Assembly (NCBI GenBank): GCA_029204225.1
Contig: MU832629.1
Location: forward strand, 1 to 64,000
Direction: 5' to 3'
DNA: 64,000 nucleotides
Origin: Diphasiastrum complanatum
Taxonomy: Eukaryota > Streptophyta > Lycopodiopsida > Lycopodiales > Lycopodiaceae
Of this stretch, positions 48,601 through 59,916 are shown piece after piece. Positions within the stretch are counted from its first letter, which is position 1, and every line of letters starts with the position of its first letter. The notes beneath the pieces are model-generated. The model ran no database searches and was not told where the DNA came from. It saw only the letters and a program-made list of their open reading frames with translations. A program made the position numbers and the translations under genes.

Positions 48601-50300
48601 CATTCTTGAGAGTAGAATAATCCATCACCCATGACACATGTGGATATCACTTTATTTTGGACTCTGATTTGCTTCGCGACGAATCCTTATGAGATAAAAA
48701 GTAACTTTCTCCATAAAATTCAGTCTGGCCATGTTCAGATCTTGGGCATGTGGTAAAAAACATTTGTGTGCCCCTTCTATCCACTTTGACGTTGTCCATG
48801 TCACAAACTTGCTCTCTCACAATTCATTGATCATTCACACTTTGTAATAACATCGTGTCAATGGTAAGTGAGCTTTCACTCAATCAGACACTAATGACAC
48901 ATTAGGATCAAATGGAAAATCAGGTAGATAGTCATCCCATCATGTTTTAATTGTTGCCAAATACGTTAGGTCCCGCACAAACATTGCAAATTGTCTCATG
49001 GTTGGATCTAGTGATGTTAGGTACTCCTGGGCATAAGTTTGTAATGCGTAGTGGAAGTCCATAAAAAAGGTCTAATTATATTGTTAATAAATAATTGGCC
49101 AATTGGGAGTGTGTACCGTTATTTGAGAAAGCGAAGTACAACACTTTGTCCATTTTTTCCTTTTCGGCATGGGGACATAGTACGGGTCCACCCTGCTTTG
49201 TCGCATAACTCCTTCTCGAATACAACCAACCGCCACTTGGGCTGTTCACCAAGTGTAGGGATCTTATCAATTTCCTTGTCTTTTTCCAATTATGAGGTCT
49301 TGAACTTTAGAACCTAGCTGCCACGAGAGGATTCATAAGGATCTTGATTCAAGAATTCATGAATCTCTTCATTGATAATAACTAGTCGCCTGAAGGCCCT
49401 TGATGCAAAAACTCTTCTTGTAGATGGACCAACTTTAGAAAATCGCTAAACCACATGCACATCTTCAACTTTCCTAGTAGCTTGTACTTCCTCCAGATTC
49501 TGTCCCTATATCCTTGCCCTTGATCTTGATCCAATTGTTGTAGTGAAAAAGTTGGCATGACGAGAACACGAATATGTGGTGCGGCTTCAATAGCAGTAGC
49601 ACTGATTTCTCATAGTTTTTTATTATCTCTTTTAACCTTTTTAGCTCCTGTGTGGCCATTAGCTTATACCCATCAAATTTACTCTAAAATCCTGCCAAAG
49701 CTGCTTTGTAGGAGTCAAACAACAAGATAATTAATCTCCCGTTTAAAAATAGGTCGAGCTGCAATAGGGGTATTTAGGAGGTTGTCCCTTTTGTTGGCCA
49801 CAACATCCAATTCTTTGAGAATCCGTTCTTTCTCAACATGTGCCACGTCAAGCTAGCCTTGCAAAATTGGCAATTATTGTTTTGCCTCGAGCACGACTTT
49901 ATCAACTTGATCATGGGCATTGCTTAAAACCTCTTGCAACTTGCCCACGTACACCTACAAGGCTTCTTCATTCTTTTGGATGGCTTGAAGCTCCATTGTG
50001 GATTTTTTCTCGTGTTGCTTTGAGACTAGCAGTTCCTTGTTGACTTTTATTAGCTATTGGGCCCTGATCCCAAATCTGATATCCGCTTATCCAACACATC
50101 TTTTTCCTCCATCATTTTTTCTACATAAGATTACCCAACTACGTGCGAATGCCCATGATATTCGTTGAATCAATAGGAACAATTGTTGAAGTTGATGTTT
50201 GCTCCACCTGCGCAGCTCCTTTTCGACGAGTTTGGGGTCTTTTTCTTTAAAAACGTCTTCCTCCTCGAACCCCTTTGGGACGGTAGCATCATAGATCTTT
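48600..50300 (-). pseudogene. Unrecognised decayed coding region
   Basis: The minus strand shows protein-like stretches in shifting frames (for example ASRAFRRLVIINEEIHEFL near 49400, and WRLVVFEKELCDKAGWTRT near 49200, followed by a charged Lys/Glu-rich segment). I cannot name a family. The frame changes and stops suggest an old retroelement gag or a dead gene. Confidence 0.25.
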
Positions 50301-51808
50301 GATGAATGGGTGCCAGGCTATAACGGATTTATAAAATATTTGAATGTCTAGGTGTGGGCCCAATTTCAAAACACCACATTAAATCTGATTCTAAATTGAT
50401 CCTAGGTCAATAAGTAATCCTCAACGAGATATTACTATTAACCAGTGACTAATTGTCTCTTTACAATTCTCATCAATATGCATACGTTTACCAACTAGTT
50501 TATGCATGTTTATAAACTCAGTCCAAGGAAAGGCTTTGTAGATACACATGATTAAAAGTTTGTACAAAAGAATTTATGATCCCACAAAGATTCACTACAT
50601 AGCATATTTCTATAGATTTCACACAATCTGTAAGTGATACTTTTTTAATTGATAATCATGTAACTCAGTTAACTCTAAGAGAGAATATTTCTCAAAGAGT
50701 GCCATTTCGTAACCAATATCTCAACCGGAGATTTTTTTCAAAAGAATATATTGTTAGAGTGAATTTTCATTCCTTGCATTAACTTAGAAATCATACTAAA
50801 ATCAAGTTGAACCCAAACATCAAGGAATATAAACCAAGTTTCAACAAACTTTTTCTTGTAATAGAATTTTCTAGTTCTGATACAAATTGATCGGATTCGT
50901 AATCAGCAACTTTCCTACTACAAGAACATTTTCTAATTTTTCTTTTCTTACATCTAGCTATATTTTAAACACAATCCTTAGAAGATTCCAATACAGTCAA
51001 AAACATCCTATCCATCATGATTCCAAAAATAGGTCCTCAATCTACACATATTACGGATTCCTCTGGAAATCTATGCAATAGATGTTTCACATAGATAACT
51101 TCCTATCCACCTACTTCTCCCCCTTTTAGGCGTCATATCCATTGAGATGTGGCCTAGGAGTTTGCAAAGAAAATCTAGAAAATCAAGAAAAATTGTATCT
51201 ACATGTGTCCGAACACATTAGATAAATGACTTATCCAAATATTTTCTTTGGTGGCTAAGGTTGACGGGTAATAATAATCACATTCCCAAGGAATCACATG
51301 AAATCAAGATAATTTGAATAAAGAAATTCATTAATATACTCTTAAAATAAAGAAATGGCTTTTAGGGATTTCGATTTTCTAACTTTCAGATATCCATAAG
51401 GGGTCATGACCAATACCTCAAATTTCAACAAAATACCCTCATGTGACCTATAGTATATGACATCATTTTGGATTTACTACTGCACAATGGGCAACTTGAT
51501 CCAGTTAGTTTTAGATCTCCCCTCTAGAATTGCCTGCGGTTTATACCACATGTTCTTCTTCTAAGAAAAACTATCCACTTCCCAATTAATCGTCCAAAAA
51601 TCAAAATTTGGAACAACTCATATGACTACTAAGTTTAGAAAATCGGTACTATATGAAAATCTTGAATACTAGAACTAAACAATTGAGAAATTGTATAGTT
51701 ATCGAGATTTGGTTTGATGGTGATTCTTGAAAACATGAAGGTAGCCTGAAAAGGAACTTCCCTAACTTTAAGTTTTGAGGTCAAAACTTGAATAAGGGAG
51801 AAAGAATG
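50301..51808. other. No gene recognised
   Basis: AT-rich DNA, no open frame above 64 codons with recognisable content. Confidence 0.4.
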
Positions 51809-52025
51809 TCATGTCTGCGACTGATCTCGGTTTGGTTGTCCCATTAGAGATCAGTAGGCCTACCTTGACCCGTCAGTTAATTATGATTATGAGGGCTTTG
51901 GGGCCCTCAAGTGTATATGGTCAAAATTAAAGGTTGGAGGCCTAAACTCATGGTGGTGGATTTTTATGGGTCTATCAATGAGTCATAGGGAAACTAGATG
52001 ACGTGACCTAGTTAGGTTGCAGAGT
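51809..52025 (+). repeat. LTR-like repeat, copy B (truncated)
   Basis: Matches the first 215 bp of copy A at 44159, starting TGTCATGTCTGCGACT, and stops abruptly after GACCTAGTTAGGTTGCAGAG, next to the copia fragment. Confidence 0.65.
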
Positions 52026-52106
52026 ATTTCACGACAAATTATTTGTCTGATAATTCAATGCATTAATGTTTGGCTACATAATCACTGTAGTACTAATACT
52101 ATAAGA

Positions 52107-52379
52107 TCAAACGTGATTTCTATCACTATTGTTTTGTTCAAAATTGATAGGCGTAGTCATGCATAGAGAAAGAGAAGATAGTTTATTTCGCTGCACATGA
52201 TAAGTTTTCTTTCTTGTCGTTCGAATTATTTTCATTCGAGTTCGTTTCTTTTCGAGTTTCGACCTATCTTTCACACACCTCTTTCTGACACTCATCAAAT
52301 CTTGCATTACAAGGATTGATTTCATTCTTAATTTCCATATAGAATAGTTTGATTTGTTCAATCTATCACTAGAATCCAA
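52107..52379 (-). pseudogene. Ty1/copia gag N-terminus
   Basis: LNKSNYSIWKLRMKSILVMQDL matches the start of copia gag proteins (the NY-W---M---L pattern). It decays quickly into Lys-rich sequence. Upstream on the same strand are a leader (52400-53190) and primer binding site, so this is a truncated 5' end of a second copia element. Confidence 0.75.
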
Positions 52380-53190
52380 AAGTTAAGCATTCATTGATGC
52401 CATCTTCCTCTAAAAAAGAGATTGAATCTATAAGAATGGATACACAATAGAAAGGATGCAAGAATTAGATATCCAACTATATATGGACCTAAGAATGATC
52501 AACAAATGAATTCTCAACAAGATACTATTGGATCTTGAGCTTAACCAATTCTATTGAAAAAAAACAAAATGAAACTAGCTTGCTTGATGTAGAAAAATGA
52601 TCAAAAAATGACTCCTGCTTGATCTAAACTTCACAAGGATTATAAAGATCCAATCAACCTGAGAAAAGAAGATCTAATTGCACATAAATGACACTCTAAA
52701 TCACTCTTATAAGATCAGGTTGATACTTTATATAAGAATCAAAACAATCTACTTTCCAAGCACAAGCTACCAAGATCACAATTTTGACAAAAAATGATCT
52801 TAATGATGAGTAAATGCAAAATGCTTTGAGCTGAACCTAAATCACTCTTAGGAGGTCTCTCACACACCAAAGAAAAGCCTAGATCAACTCCAAAAGCATC
52901 AATCCTTGTATTTCTCAAATGCTTGAATGCTACTCCTCAAGATTGACTCCAAAACTCAATATGAGAAAGCAAGTAAAACTTGCTAATTTGATCTTGTAGA
53001 TAAGAAATGATTAGAACTTGGTTCTAGAAGCCTAAACACCTTCAAATCAGATCCTACAATAACTCAATTTGATCAATAATGGAGATACTAATCATAGATA
53101 ATCATAAAGAATCAATCAATGCCTTGAATTGATCAAAATCTATGATGCTAGTAAATCAAATTGCAAGAATTTAGCTCATTTCATTGCAAG

Positions 53191-53202
53191 GCTTTGATAC
53201 CA
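53191..53202 (-). other. Primer binding site of the second copia element
   Basis: Minus strand: CAACA then TGGTATCAAAGC, the same arrangement as at 48003-48014. The LTR lies to the right (53203 to about 53430) and is cut by the next element. Confidence 0.75.
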
Positions 53203-53434
53203 TGTTGAAAATGCAGCAAATAAACTCTAATAAAACTTGAGTATAATTTAGCTAAATTTGTGGTATGTGAGTTCATTTGATTGAGACTACTTCTTTTAGA
53301 TTTGCAGTTATTTCAATGTGAAGCCAACACCATAAGTTATGGTAATCAAAGCTACATATAAATCGTTAAGAATCCTACATTTCATGCACTTGCTGAGCAT
53401 ATTGAAACTCATTATCACTTTGTGCATGAGAAGG

Positions 53435-54038
53435 TGTTGTCATGTCTCACATGTATTTAGCCCATGTGCTTAAGAACAAGTATTGCTAAGTATAGCCATG
53501 GTGGTAAGTTAGAATAAGATCAAATTAATAGAATAGTTAATATGAAGGCTTGTACAACCATGCTATATTTGTAAATAGTGGACCTTGTAATACTGCTTGT
53601 AAGGCCCAATTTAGCCAAATAATGTCCCAAAATCATATGAGAGGACCTATAAATAGCTATTGTTGTGTTAAATTTACAGGCTATTCTACATGTGTCTATT
53701 CTACATTTATACGAGAGGACCTATAAATAGCTATTGTTGTGTTAAATTTACAGGCTATTCTACGTGTGTCTACATTGGGCTATTCTACATTTATCTATTT
53801 TGAAGCTTTCATGTAATTTGGAAATTCTCTTTGAGACCTTTTATAGTGTGCTTGATTCATGTGCCTACATCACATAAGAGCTTAGTCATGCTCTAAGTTA
53901 AGACTTGATGTATTGAATGATCATTAATGATGGAGATTTTTATTTTACTTTGTTTGATTTGGTAAATATTTCTTTGATTCTGGTTTTTAACGTGCTAATT
54001 TGATATTTATGAATGATTTTAAGATGCTATAATTGACA
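53435..54038 (+). repeat. 5' LTR, with internal 63-bp duplication
   Basis: Starts TGTTGTCATGTCTCACATG, ends TTGACA. The phrase GAGAGGACCTATAAATAGCTATTG...GGCTATTCTAC occurs twice (about 53638 and 53712), a tandem duplication not found in the other copies. TATAAATA within it could be the LTR's TATA box. Confidence 0.75.
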
Positions 54039-55539
54039 AATGGAGTTTTTGGTATCAGAGCATTAGATCCTTTCTCCATTAAATTTGGCGGTATTTTTGT
54101 TGTTTCTTGAATTTTCTTTCCACGAGTTTCCTATAATTTTCATTTTCGAGAATGGTTCAATTTTTGACCATTTAGCTCTTGTCGTAGCTTCTAGGTAGCA
54201 CTAATATCTGTTTTACTTGGAGCTATAATGACAAAGTTATGGCACTTTCAATGAAACTACTCCAAATTTAGTTAGCTATCATTTTTGTTGTTTGTTTGTT
54301 TTCCATTTTGCCTGTACTTTTGGCCAAAACTTCCTTATTATGATTTTATGGTATAGTAGATTAGTTTTAGCTTGAATTTGAGCCAATTTTGCTATGATTC
54401 AATCAAGATTTGACAAAGCTATGATGAGTTTTGAACTATCTTGATTCAAAATTTTTGGGAGAAAAGACTTTCAAATTGAAGTTCTTTTTCAAAGGCAAAA
54501 TTATCTCAGAATTTTCATTTTGAAGTCAAAATAAAAAAACAAAAATTGCTGCATGTGCGAGTCATTTTCTATGCCTACACGTTTGAACCTTTAATTTTTT
54601 TTTTTTGTTCGCACTTGAAAGGCAATGTGAGCCTCTATAGCCCCTTGACCCTTAACCACATCGTCTTTCATTATTCTTTTAAAGCCCCACGATGTTTTCC
54701 ATTTATAAACAAAAAATGATCGCTAAAGGACTCGTTGAAATTTGCCAACATTTGTTTATTTGCAGTTTTTTTGTTTCATGAGCACACCAAAGCATCAAAA
54801 GAGTAACCACTAACAAAAATTACCGACAAGTTTCAAAATTTTTGATGGTACTTCTTATATTTTATGAACAAATATTTAATAGATCTAAAGATTATCACAT
54901 ACAAATCATACATTTTCTGAAGGTCCATTATCTAAGTTCATTTATTTCCAATTTTTATTATCAACTTTTGGACTTTTATGTCTTGTTATTCATTTTAACT
55001 CAGATTTTAGTGCGCTTAGTTCAACATTTACAATAGTGTACAACTATTTGTACTTTCATAATCATTACCCTATTTAAGACATGACCCCCTTTCTAAATTA
55101 TGGATTTTTTTTATCTACCGGTTACAACCTGACTGTCAATCAATATTAAATAAGACTCGAAGTGAAAAACTATTTCTCTGATTTTGTGGACCATTTGAGA
55201 TCATTCGAAGAATTGAAGAATTGACATATGAAGTAAATCTACCAATCATTGCAAAAATGCATAATGTATTCCATGTTAGTTTGTTGAAGAAGCATATTGG
55301 CAACATTGGCCGAGGTAACACCTTCAAATGAAGAAGGGCAATTGGTAGTAGAGGGTATTGCGATAAAGAGCTATGTAATGAAAAACAAATTACAACAATA
55401 TCAATACATAGGAAGATTATTCTTATATGAGGAGGTGGCATGAGATATTGGAAATTGCCAAAGGACTTATTGAGCATGACACTTTGAGAAAGAGTCACAT
55501 GGTCTTCACTTGAGGACCAACATGCTTAAGTAGGGGTAG

Positions 55540-56276
55540 TGTTTTGTCTCACATGTTATTAGCCCATGTGCTTAACAAGTATTGCTAAGTATAACAATGG
55601 TGCGGAGTTAGAATTAGATTAATAGATTAGCTAAGAGAAAGGCTTGAACAACCACACTATATTTGGAAATAACAAGACTTGTAGTAATGATTGTAAGGCT
55701 CAAATTGGACAAATAAGGTCCCAAACTCATATTAGAGCCACAGAAGACTACTCTAAATAGCGAAGTCATACTAAATTTGTAGGCTATTTTACATTTCTCT
55801 ATTATGAATTTTCTACATAATTTGGAGCTTCTCTTCGAGAGCTTTTATGGTGTTCTTGGTTCATGTGCCTACTATCATATGAGAGCTTGATCTAATGCTC
55901 AAGGAAACTAGCAAAGTATAGAAATGGAACCGAAAAGTTTTCTCAAAATCCGGTATTATAAAATATTCAATGAATTTTTATACAAGCACATAAACCCTTT
56001 TATGAGTAAAAGTCTTAAAAAAACTGAGAAGTTCTATAAAATGTAGGTTTATTGAGGACAACTCAAAAGAGGTTTCTCGAACAATGGCTTGATCATGCTC
56101 TAGTTAAGGCTTGATGTGTTGAATGATAATTAATAATGGAGATTTCTAATTTGGTGAAAATTTTTCTAATTTATTTTGTTTCTTGAGTTTTTGCTAGTTT
56201 TATTGATTTCTTGTTTTCACCATGCTAATTTGATGTTTATGAAAGATTATAATGCTAAGATGCTATGATTGGCACA
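55540..56276 (+). repeat. 3' LTR
   Basis: Starts TGTTTTGTCTCACATG after the polypurine tract and ends GATTGGCACA. It is longer than its partner because of an insertion (about 55890-56090) containing unrelated AT-rich sequence. Confidence 0.7.
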
Positions 56277-57634
56277 TGACAGGTTCACTAGAGTCACTTT
56301 ATTTTTTAACGATTGACTAGGTGGCAAAATTTTCACTAAGTTGGCAAATGTTAGCTTATTCTTGAGAATCATTTCATGCAAGAAATTTACTTTTACAATT
56401 CCTTATTTTTGATTGGTTATGGGAAATTGTGGATTGAAAGTAGCTTTTGGAAAAGTTTAAGAGGACCAAAATATTGTTTCGGTTCCTAATTTCACATTTC
56501 TTGATTTCCAATATAACAAGTAGTTCAATGGTATAACACATCTCAATTAGATATCCTTGATATTGTTTCATCCAAAAAGAATCAAGGTAATGAGATATTA
56601 CCGTTTATGATGAATAGAAAGTTTTTTTTTGGGTACAAATTTGCTTTTTTGTTGGTGACTTTTCGATAGATTGAGTTGAGCTTTGATTTTATTTTATAGA
56701 CTTTGCAAATCTAGGTTCTTCTAACTAATTTTGCTTACCTTTCTTTATTGTTTGGAAAACTTCCATCACTACACCATGAATGTTGTATGTTATAGTATTT
56801 TTTGATTTGCATGTTTTTATAGAAGTATTGATTTTGGCCTTTACTATATACATACATATATATATATATCTAGAATGCAGTCCGTATTGAAAGCTATCAT
56901 ACGTCATGTGAATCTAGAGATGTAAGGTTGTTGAAGGATGTGACTTGAGTATTCAAGAAAATCAGTAGAACTTCCAAGTGTGAGCTAACTAACAAATGCC
57001 ACATGAGTAACCAAGTAGTGGTTTTGCGCTTAGTAATCAAACAAATAATGTTAGCTAAAGTGCTTGGGCATATTAAAATTCCAAGAACACAATTTGAATT
57101 TGTTTTTTATTCCTTTGCACATATATTCAAATCTTATAATGGGCCACTTCAACAAGCAAAATAGTGCAAACAACATAACATTCTAGATCTTTTTATATTA
57201 CGCTCTTCATTTGTAAATCTTTTGTGAGTTTATTGCCATGACTTCCAAGCCTAGTTGCATCGTGCTAGATGCAAGCGGATGATCAAGTGACAAGGGATGC
57301 CATGACTATCTTTTATTTCTTTTAACTTACCTACACCTAGATTTAAAGAGTCATACTACCCCATGTTTATTGTTTATGCTCTTCATACTTTCTCCTCAAA
57401 TAGTACCTGATTGTCTCCAATTCCAAAGCTTTGCGCCCCCTTTTTTTGAGCTCAAAGGTGATTTGGCCTTAAAACAAACTAGGCTTCTATAATAGTGTCT
57501 TTGGTGTCTCACACATGATGTGGTGTTATAATGTGCTTTGGTTGGGCTTACACACTTGGGTTGGATTCTTTGCACGTGTATGGGTGGATACTAGTACCAA
57601 ATGTTTCTAAAGAGTGGAGTTAGATGAAGGGGGC
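56277..57634. other. No gene recognised
   Basis: AT-rich DNA with a short TA run near 56851-56868. No coding content seen. Confidence 0.4.
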
Positions 57635-57637
57635 TAA

Positions 57638-58039
57638 GGGTGGTTTCACATGGAAGAGTCCACGGCCATTTCAAAATTTGCACTTATTCCCTAATTTGAA
57701 AGCATTGGTCCTTCCATGTCATTGCGTGTGAAAGGCCCTTTCATTTGGAGGGCAAAGCATTTATTGTCTAAATTCAAATTAGATAAGGAACTCTACGTTT
57801 TTTTTTATTGAGAGGAGAACAAGGGCCCCCACTTAACCCTTTAATACTCCAAGAGGCCCAAGGTACTCCCCTGGTATGTTGAGTTACCCAGGTTGGCACC
57901 TTTCAATGCCACCTAGGGGCAGCTCTCTCTCACCCCTTGTGAAATGGGGTGGGGTGAATGCATTTTGGAGTGGCTCCAACAATCCAAGTAAAGGTTTTCG
58001 GCCTTTTGTACTTACCCCCCACTCCATGTGAAACCACCC
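57638..58039. mobile_element. Tourist-like MITE
   Basis: Terminal inverted repeats GGGTGGTTTCACATGGA and TCCATGTGAAACCACCC are perfect over 17 bp and flanked by direct TAA on both sides (57635-57637 and 58040-58042). A 3-bp TWA target duplication and G-rich termini are typical of PIF/Harbinger-derived Tourist MITEs. The 402-bp inside has no coding capacity. Confidence 0.8.
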
Positions 58040-58042
58040 TAA

Positions 58043-59610
58043 GTGTACTAAGCCCACTCATTGTTCCTAGTTCAAAAGGTCCCACGACGATTTTGCATGT
58101 GACCAAAGCATTTGAAGCAAAATTTCATTTGGATAGGGTAGATTGGGCATTACTTGGCCCTCAACATACAAATCCACCATTGCCGCTAAGGCTTTCACAT
58201 GGGGCCAAAGCATTCAACGAATTTTTTTCATTTGAATAAAGTAGGTTGGGTGGGCAAAGGAGCCACCATTGGCCTAGGGCAAAGCATAGATGCATATCCT
58301 CCCTGATGACAATCATTAATGCCACTCAGGATGCCACAAACATTCCCACATGGAGGTTTAAAGCGTGCTCATCCACAATGAGATCCGAGATGATGCCGAT
58401 GAGCATGAATGTTCTGTGAAAGATTCAACTAGTTTGATCATATTTGCTATATTTCCATATTTGGCATATTGAGGCCAAAACTTGTTTTAGACTTAGAGAT
58501 TGACTTTTCAAAGTATTTGAATAAACACTTTTTGAAAGTGTGAGAAAGTTTGGAGGCAAGTTTTAGGAGATTCAAATTTGAATAGTTGGGTACATTGAAA
58601 TTAGACCCAAAAATAGTAGGTTTAGCATTTTGGAGGGAAAGCCAAGTGGCCAAATAGGGTTTGGACCTGCTACAAATGGATGTAACTCGTGGAGAGAGTG
58701 ATCTTCTCTCTTCTCAATCTCATTTCGTGCTTATACATGGTTCTCTTGGGTTCTACTATCCATTGGTGCACTATATTGGTGATTGCATGCAATTTTATGT
58801 GTAGGACCTTTGAGATGAGCCTGGCAGTTCAAGGATGAGTAGTTCTGTGACGAGCATGGACATTCAAGGATGAGCAAAGTCAAAAATCCCATGTGGACAA
58901 AATATCAATCCATGTTGATTTCTAGAGGAGCCTCCATGGAGCTGCTCATCTAGGATGAGCAATGAGCACGTGGCTTGCATCATAGAGGCAAACTCCCTGT
59001 GCCAAGTGTCATGTGAGATGTGAGGGAGTCCATACCATGAATCAATGAGAGAATTTGGGATTCTCTACCTAAACCACCTTGAGATGTAAAAAAAAACATA
59101 CCAACATCTTTAAGACAACTTATTCCTTGATAGTAATGGATACGTTGTGACTATTTTGCTTCGTTTTTCAGCATCTTTAAAAGCAAAATGTGTATCTCAT
59201 CTTTTCAAAATCCTTGTGTTGAGCTTTCCAGCCTGCGCTTGTCAGCCGTACGACTACCGTGTGACACTTTTACACTGTTCAAACAAAGTCAAACTAGATA
59301 TTACACTTCAAAATATACACGTGAAAAAAAGTCAAAGTATCCATTACGCAATGGAGTGTGGCGGGCAGAGGACATTTTGCCCAGTAAGGATTTTCAAAAA
59401 ATTTTATGCTGAGCTCCACTGAAAATCCATACCGGGCAGAATGTTCTCTTGCAGGCACTTTTCATAATAAGATCACAATATGGTGAAGTGAAGAAGAGTG
59501 AGATTTTCTTAGGCTTAGGATTCATTTTTGAGAACACCTTCACAAGCTTGTGCTTGAGTGTAATGTATATCTATCTTCTTTGCATAGTCTCATGCCATTT
59601 TGTTTCTATG
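58043..59610. other. No gene recognised
   Basis: Low-repeat non-coding DNA. A 91-codon frame at 59147-59422 shows no known domain. Confidence 0.4.
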
Positions 59611-59616
59611 TTTGGA

Positions 59617-59916
59617 TTGCCAATGCAATATTTCAAATGTTCAGGTTGATCAGATATCTCAAATGCAATATAACAAATGTTCAGGTTGATCAGATCTTTC
59701 AAATGCAATATTTCAAATGTTCAGGTTGATCAGATCTTTCAAATGCAATATTTCAAATGTTCAGGTTGATCAGATATCTCAAATGCAATATAACAAATGT
59801 TCAGGTCAGATCTTTCAAATGCAATATTACAAATGTTCAGGTTGATCAGATCTCTCAAATGCAATATTGCAAATGTTCAGGTTGATCAGATCTCTCAAAT
59901 GCAATATTACAATATT
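59617..59916 (+). repeat. 40-bp tandem array, seven copies
   Basis: TCAGGTTGATCAGATCTTTC or a variant begins at 59641, 59681, 59721, 59761, 59801, 59837 and 59877; every unit also holds CAAATGCAATATT-CAAATGT. The fifth copy has lost a few bases (GTTGATCA shortened), giving a 36-bp step. Units alternate between two sequence types (ATATCTC...ATAAC and ATCTTTC...ATTTC), suggesting duplication of larger blocks. Confidence 0.95.

Larger units (their letters stand above)
53435..56276 (+). mobile_element. Internally deleted LTR retrotransposon (gypsy tail only)
   Basis: The 5' LTR (53435-54038) and 3' LTR (55540-56276) share start, middle and end phrases. A perfect primer binding site TGGTATCAGAGC lies at 54050-54061, and a polypurine tract AAGTAGGGGTAG precedes the 3' LTR (55527-55539). 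The 1.5-kb interior holds only the tail of a gypsy polyprotein at about 55150-55330 (GPFEIIRRIEELTYEVNLP, then HNVFHVSLLKKHI), the region after integrase. The rest was deleted. No target duplication seen. Confidence 0.75.

Noticed and set aside
59617-59916. CRISPR array
   Set aside because: The 40-bp units are head-to-tail without unique spacers and the genome is eukaryotic.
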